Assembly: GCF_042100115.1 (NCBI RefSeq)
Contig: NC_091275.1
Span: 2,170,001 to 2,234,000 of the forward strand
From: Alternaria dauci
Taxonomy: Eukaryota > Ascomycota > Dothideomycetes > Pleosporales > Pleosporaceae
Length of the DNA stretch: 64,000 nucleotides
Direction: 5' to 3'
Position 1 is the stretch's first letter; each line of letters begins with the position of its first letter. Of the stretch, positions 60,567 through 64,000 are shown in pieces. The notes beneath the pieces were generated by a model. The model made no database searches, had not been told where the DNA came from, and saw only the letters and a program-made list of their open reading frames with translations. The position numbers and the translations under genes were made by a program.

Positions 60567-63500
60567 TCAAAGTCCAATATCAAGCAAGCCTACCTTGGCC
60601 CTCTTCAACATCCTCTCTACTTCCCCGCTCAGCAACCCCTGCACCCTCTCAATCCACAAGCCGTGGACACCTTCCTCAATACCCACTTCTGCAAACCTAC
60701 TCAGCATCTTCACCACCTCTACTCTGTCTCTACCACCCCACCTCATCACCACCTCACTGGCACAGAAGACACGCATTCCTAGCGAGAAAACCTCCGCTTT
60801 TGTACTCCACCCTAGTGCGCCATCACCTTCCTTCTCCGCTGTCTGTATAAGCGTGGTCAGACCATCTAGTACCCAGGTGGTCAAACTAGTGCGCAGGCTC
60901 TCAGGGACAACCGACGAAGACAAGGAGCAGAGGATGCGGGACCAAAAAACCGTGTCCAGAGCGTCGTCCTTGTACAGATTCTGCTTCTCTTGCGCAAAGA
61001 GTGATGTGTCTTCTTTCCTCTCTCGAGCGAATGTTTCGGCAAAGGGTATAGAGAAGAAAGGCGTGTGCGAGTGTGTATTTGTCAGACGTCGTACCGCTTC
61101 TTTAGCTAAGTAGTGCGATGTCGAGAACGCAGTGATCAGGTATACTGCAAGCCGATGCGTCGTCGATATCGGCACTGTATCTGTGAATGTATCTCTGCCT
61201 TGTAAGCGCAGGAATGAGCCTGTTGTAGAGGCGGCTAGATCGCGAATCTCGTCATCGTCGTCGTTGAGGAGATCGTAGAGGACAACCGCCAGAGCTAGGA
61301 TCAGCGGCCCTGTTGCTTTTCCACTCGGAGCCAAGGTGAAGATCGATTTGAGTGTTGAGAGAGATTGAATAGCAGCGAAACGTGTATCGAAGGGATTTGT
61401 GTCGGCGATTGTCATGCGTAGAAGGCGGATGTATCGCGCAATTGCTACTAACAGCTCGGCACGGCGAAGTGGGTACGCATGATATGAATGGTCGAGGAAG
61501 AGACCGAGCAGATGTAGACCACTTTGCATGTTCGATGGTGGGCCTCGGATGCACTGTGATTGCAACTTGTCGAGAGTCAGCATGGTCTGCTCTTCTGTGA
61601 CCAGGCTGAAAAAGTCACTCTTCAGGTCGTCGTTGGAGAGAGCGTCGGCCAGTACTGCTTGTGACTTTGAGATGATTTCTGGATCCGTGGCTCCCAAAAC
61701 CACGTGGTAAACATGTGCTAAGACTAGCGAGAGCGGAACGGTCAGATCGTGGGACCTTTTCATCTGCAGTATAGTGTCTAGTGTTTCCAGTGCCTCCAGG
61801 CAAGTGTCAGGGTCTTCGTTTGCGAGGAGCATAAGTGCATCGCCGATGGTTTGGTAACCATCTGAAACCATGATCTGAAGAGCATCCTGGCGCAGTATGA
61901 CACGATCGATGATGTATACTTGCGCAAGAGATGTCCGAAGCAAATCATACCCGTAGCGGTCGCTAGGCCCGATCTCGTATTCGGGTCCGATCGTTATAGA
62001 CGTAGTGAGGTCCTTCCATGCATCCAGTATTGAGATAGTGTTTGCCCTCTGGAGCATGGCCCTTCCACAGACGCTCACGATATCAAGAAAGGCTGCTCGT
62101 ACGAAAGGGCAATCACTCGACGTGTACCAACTTTTCGCATGTCGTCCAAGCTGCTCCATCAAGGCTGCGAAGTGCAGTAGAGCTATAGGTTGTAAGCAAC
62201 TGCTTATTCAGCTTACGGGTTCTTGAACGACTTACAACATCGGGTTTCATCGCGTAACAATTTTCTCAGCACATACATCACCACTAGAAGCCTTCCGTGT
62301 TGCCCATTATGGTCGCTAGGGACAGTGTCTAGGATGGGAGAGAGCTTCTCGTCATGTTCGCTTGTAGTATGTAGTGATACATACGTCCTAGCTGCCATGT
62401 CCCGCATGTGCCAATGCGGGCTCGGGAGTAAGTCTCTCACCAAGCCTCGGATCTTAGTGAGATCTCCTGGTGGTCGGGCTTGACGCAGAATTTGAAGGGC
62501 GGGAAAAACGCCTTCGGCACCATGGAGGTCCATCGGTGAACTCCCAGCCTCGGGTGTCTCCATAATCTTGACATCGCTACTTGGCTCAAGCAGCTCGATC
62601 AATATCGTCACGAGGCTGGGGTAATTGTCGTAGGAGAAGCGCGAGGTCCTGGCTCGCTCCTGCTCTTTCCAGTCCTGTGCTTCGTCGCTACCGAGCAACC
62701 GTTCGATTAGAGCTTTGAACAGCATTAAACTACAGTTGCGAAGTGGCCATCTACAAACGGGTTAGTCCAGAACCAGTAAGTCATCTTTTTATGATTCTTA
62801 CATGGACGAGTTCAAGGTTTTAGCAGCAAGCTCGAGACCTTGTCCGATATATGCCTCAGACGCAACACTTAGCTTCGAGGTTGTGAATATCTCTTTGATG
62901 CAATTAAGGGCATGCACTTGAGGAAGACGGCTTTCCTCGATATTGGTGCTCCGCGCTTCTACCAAAGTCTCGGCCACAAGATCCTTTATGGCTCGTGGGA
63001 AGAGCTTGCCTCCAGCTTGGGGTTCTGCTGCTAGTAATGCAGACATTGCTGCTGGTATACCCGCGGATCTCCTAGTTATGGCGTCTGATTTTGCTTGGAT
63101 AGATCGAAGGGTTTCCTATAGGGCGTGAGTTCCAATACTCACACCGAAGCAACAGTGCACAAACCTGGTACCACATTTCAGGCAGAGCGCGTATTGAGGC
63201 TATATTCGAAGTGACACAACGGCGGCAAAACACAGCAAATGTCTGAGATACTGTCGAGAATGCACCGCGGTGACGCAATTCAAGTAGTTGGGTGAAGCAG
63301 AATCTGCCCAGCTTTTCAAAGAGCTCTGGGGTGACGAGGTCGCTGTCTCCATCGCCTACAGGAGCTTTGAGAATGACAGTTCGTAACAGAACACTGCATC
63401 AATTAGCGGGGTCAATAGTGTAGCCTGAATGTGGTTACCTGGCCTCTTTCAGCCCCCTCCATGAATAGCTTAGAATCTCTTTGGTGTCCAGGCTACTCTC

Positions 63501-64000
63501 ATCTTCCAACTCATCGGGGACATGGCCTTCCGGTGCATCTGCACACAGGACGTTGTAGACGCAAGACCATAGACTCTCAATACTTGCTACAATTTCGCTG
63601 TGAGATCTCTTCCAGATAGTAAAGACATCCGGTGGCAAGTTCGATATGACAGAGTAAAAGTCGGGCTGGTCAACTACATAGCGTAGCGCAGCAAAAGTGC
63701 CATGTACTGGTCGACCGTCAACGGCTTTCGAAAGATCTGTGTGGGCCAGAGCTAAGGTATCCTGTAGTTGTGTTTTGAGATATTCGAACAAACTCTGTTT
63801 CGAAGAGAAGTGTGAGCCAGCGAAAATGCTTGGTTCGTCGCTGGCCAAAGCGAAGACCATTCCATAGGCACGAGCAACTCCATCTGCTTGATCTGCTCGG
63901 CCTGTTCGAAGCATTGTAGCTTCCGCTCTCGCAAGAAAGCGAGGAACCATCGACATGATGCGTTCTTGATCAGTTCGAGGGAGGGCAACTAGGCATAGCT
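60567..64000 (-). CDS. THADA/Trm732-type tRNA 2'-O-methylation cofactor, N terminus cut by window
   Basis: Five exons in the window: (>)64000-63439, 63165-63393, 62802-63115, 62236-62750 and 60567-62182, with introns of 45-53 bp and consistent phases. The visible protein is a long HEAT-like repeat protein. The core block typical of THADA/Trm732 (DUF2428) is clear: RRSAGIPAAMSALLAAE, ESRLPQVHALNCIKEIF, then IWPLRNCSLMLFKALIERLLG and RFSYDNYPSLVTILIELL. The C-terminal half is helical (SLVLAHVYHVVLG, VTEEQTMLTLDKLQ) and ends LLDIGL. In yeast, Trm732 works with Trm7 to methylate C32 of tRNA anticodon loops. The frame is open to the window edge with no stop, so the N terminus lies outside. The ATG near 63956 is internal. 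Confidence 0.88.

Overview
This is a stretch of nuclear chromosome from a filamentous ascomycete. Almost every multi-exon gene is broken by short introns (mostly 45-60 bp, GT...CTAAC-like branch site...AG). The proteome mixes core eukaryotic functions with typically Pezizomycotina families: a Zn2Cys6 regulator, a PTH11-like receptor, a KatG catalase-peroxidase, a bifunctional THI6 and a fungal PHD/RING protein. Protein wording suggests a dothideomycete, perhaps Pleosporales, but that is inference and no marker was searched. Joining exons by hand gives 26 protein-coding genes, of which one at each window edge is cut. No rRNA, tRNA, CRISPR array or intact transposon was recognised.

Left part (1 to about 8.4 kb) looks accessory. 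It holds a Zn2Cys6 transcription factor running off the left edge, a glyoxalase/VOC-fold protein, a monocarboxylate-type MFS transporter, and a SnoaL-like small protein. The last two are separated by 2.4 kb of gene-poor DNA carrying diverged direct repeats and a 14-bp inverted repeat, probably relics of non-autonomous elements. A 64-bp perfect-type tandem duplication lies just before the next gene.

From about 8.9 kb on, the content is mostly conserved core: an OMA1-type mitochondrial protease; a seven-exon PTH11-like receptor; a CBM48/AMPK-type glycogen-binding protein with a repeated PLLxHE motif and a hydrophobic tail coded by a tiny last exon; KatG and a zinc alcohol dehydrogenase transcribed divergently; a CLC chloride transporter; a class 3 lipase; an MGST3-like MAPEG protein; an unrecognised membrane protein; dihydrofolate reductase; and PP4 regulatory subunit 3 (Psy2).

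The right part continues with a serine-rich unknown, a Mediator MED22-like protein, a saccharopine-dehydrogenase-like oxidoreductase, a RING+PHD protein, an unknown protein with a Pro/Gln/Tyr repeat tail, an SLC35F-type transporter, eIF5, THI6, the polyadenylation factor Pfs2, a DGAT1-type acyltransferase and, cut by the right edge, a THADA/Trm732-type protein. Genes are arranged individually, with several tight convergent pairs (THI6/Pfs2 188 bp apart, DGAT1/THADA 130 bp apart). Apart from a possible small cluster at the left edge, neighbours do not form a pathway.
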